Shown one piece after another: positions 50,813 through 50,912 of a DNA stretch of 50,912 nucleotides. Origin of the DNA: Phycisphaerales bacterium UBA1845 (GTDB lineage Bacteria; Planctomycetota; Phycisphaerae; UBA1845). A program made the translations under genes and the position numbers. Numbering within the stretch: position 1 is the stretch's first letter; the number at the start of each line of letters is the position of its first letter. Below the pieces are notes generated by a model. That model searched no databases, was not told where the DNA came from, and saw nothing but the letters and a program-made list of their open reading frames with translations. The stretch is from positions 318 through 51,229 of the forward strand of contig DDIR01000088.1 in the NCBI GenBank assembly GCA_002338715.1, read 5' to 3'.

Positions 50813-50912
50813 GTTCCAATCCGCGCCCGCGCGTGGCGGGCGATACCGCACTGCGACATACCGCTCGCGCCGATACAGGCGTTTCAATCCGCGCCCGCGC
50901 GTGGCGGGCGAT
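50813..50912 (-). CRISPR. leader-distal edge of a CRISPR array (type I-C-like repeat)
   Basis: Two 32-base repeats, 50813-50844 and 50881-50912, flank a 36-base spacer (50845-50880). The repeats begin GTTTCAATCC (first copy GTTCCAATCC, one mismatch) and end GGCGGGCGAT, with stem CGCCCGC/GCGGGCG. Read on the minus strand they end GGATTGAAAC, the usual orientation for I-C repeats. The divergent first copy and the absence of repeats to its left mark this as the trailer end. The array and its leader continue beyond the window. Confidence 0.9.

Overview
The window looks like chromosomal DNA of a moderately GC-rich member of the Planctomycetota. This is inferred from content, not from a marker gene: a prepilin-type secreted protein of the planctomycete kind, a large secreted Rhs/YD-repeat protein carrying EF-hand/dockerin-like and LamG-like inserts, many lipoproteins, and a type II secretion operon with diverged minor subunits. 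No rRNA is present. There is one intact tRNA, Leu(CAG).

Layout. 0-5 kb: UvrD/Rep helicase, AlkA-like glycosylase, a small membrane/zinc-ribbon protein and a prepilin-type protein closed by a strong terminator. 5.3-7.6 kb: tRNA-Leu on the minus strand, then three exported proteins of which two are lipoproteins sharing an NPSFL motif after the lipobox. 7.6-11.1 kb: SDR oxidoreductase, an ECF sigma/zinc anti-sigma pair and an AEC-type transporter, bracketed by two inverted copies of a ~135-bp dispersed repeat. 11.1-14.2 kb: a decayed island with a tyrosine-recombinase remnant, a four-helix-bundle gene, a 3' half tRNA-Pro(GGG), two small paralogous proteins and a broken REP-associated transposase (RAYT).

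14.2-23.1 kb (minus strand): a TPR lipoprotein, a 2515-residue secreted Rhs protein with a distinct Cys-rich C-terminal tip, and a small AT-rich membrane-anchored gene directly downstream, where an immunity gene is expected. 23.7-35.1 kb (plus strand): an exported helical protein followed by a tightly overlapping type II secretion operon in the order D-E-F-G-H-I-J-K-C-L-M. It would supply the ATPase, inner-membrane platform, pseudopilus and secretin; no prepilin peptidase is in the window.

35.4-50.7 kb is the least ordinary part. On the plus strand it holds a GHKL (Hsp90-type) ATPase, a DUF932 phage/plasmid-like protein, a Cys-rich exported protein, and then a compact run: a 146-aa protein with a Gly/Asn linker, a Cas4/RecB-like PD-(D/E)XK nuclease, three tiny proteins, a second DnaN-type sliding clamp, a degenerate ThiF/E1-like protein, an XRE repressor on the opposite strand, a membrane protein, a membrane-anchored protein with a possible GrpE-like tail, and an Hsp70-like ATPase with a C-terminal hydrophobic hairpin. 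Interspersed are two near-identical 52-aa Arg-rich proteins, an ImmA-like metallopeptidase, an unrecognised 408-aa protein, and a basic AT-hook-like gene with an in-frame TGA. A perfect 14-bp palindrome, CGTAACGCGTTACG, occurs twice in this block. The mix of recombination, clamp and chaperone-like ATPases suggests an integrated plasmid- or phage-derived module, or an uncharacterised defence/maintenance system. It recalls the PRTRC plasmid system (ThiF plus an actin-fold ATPase) but is not that system.

The last 100 bases are the leader-distal end of a CRISPR array with a type I-C-like repeat. The rest of the array, and any cas genes, lie outside the window.
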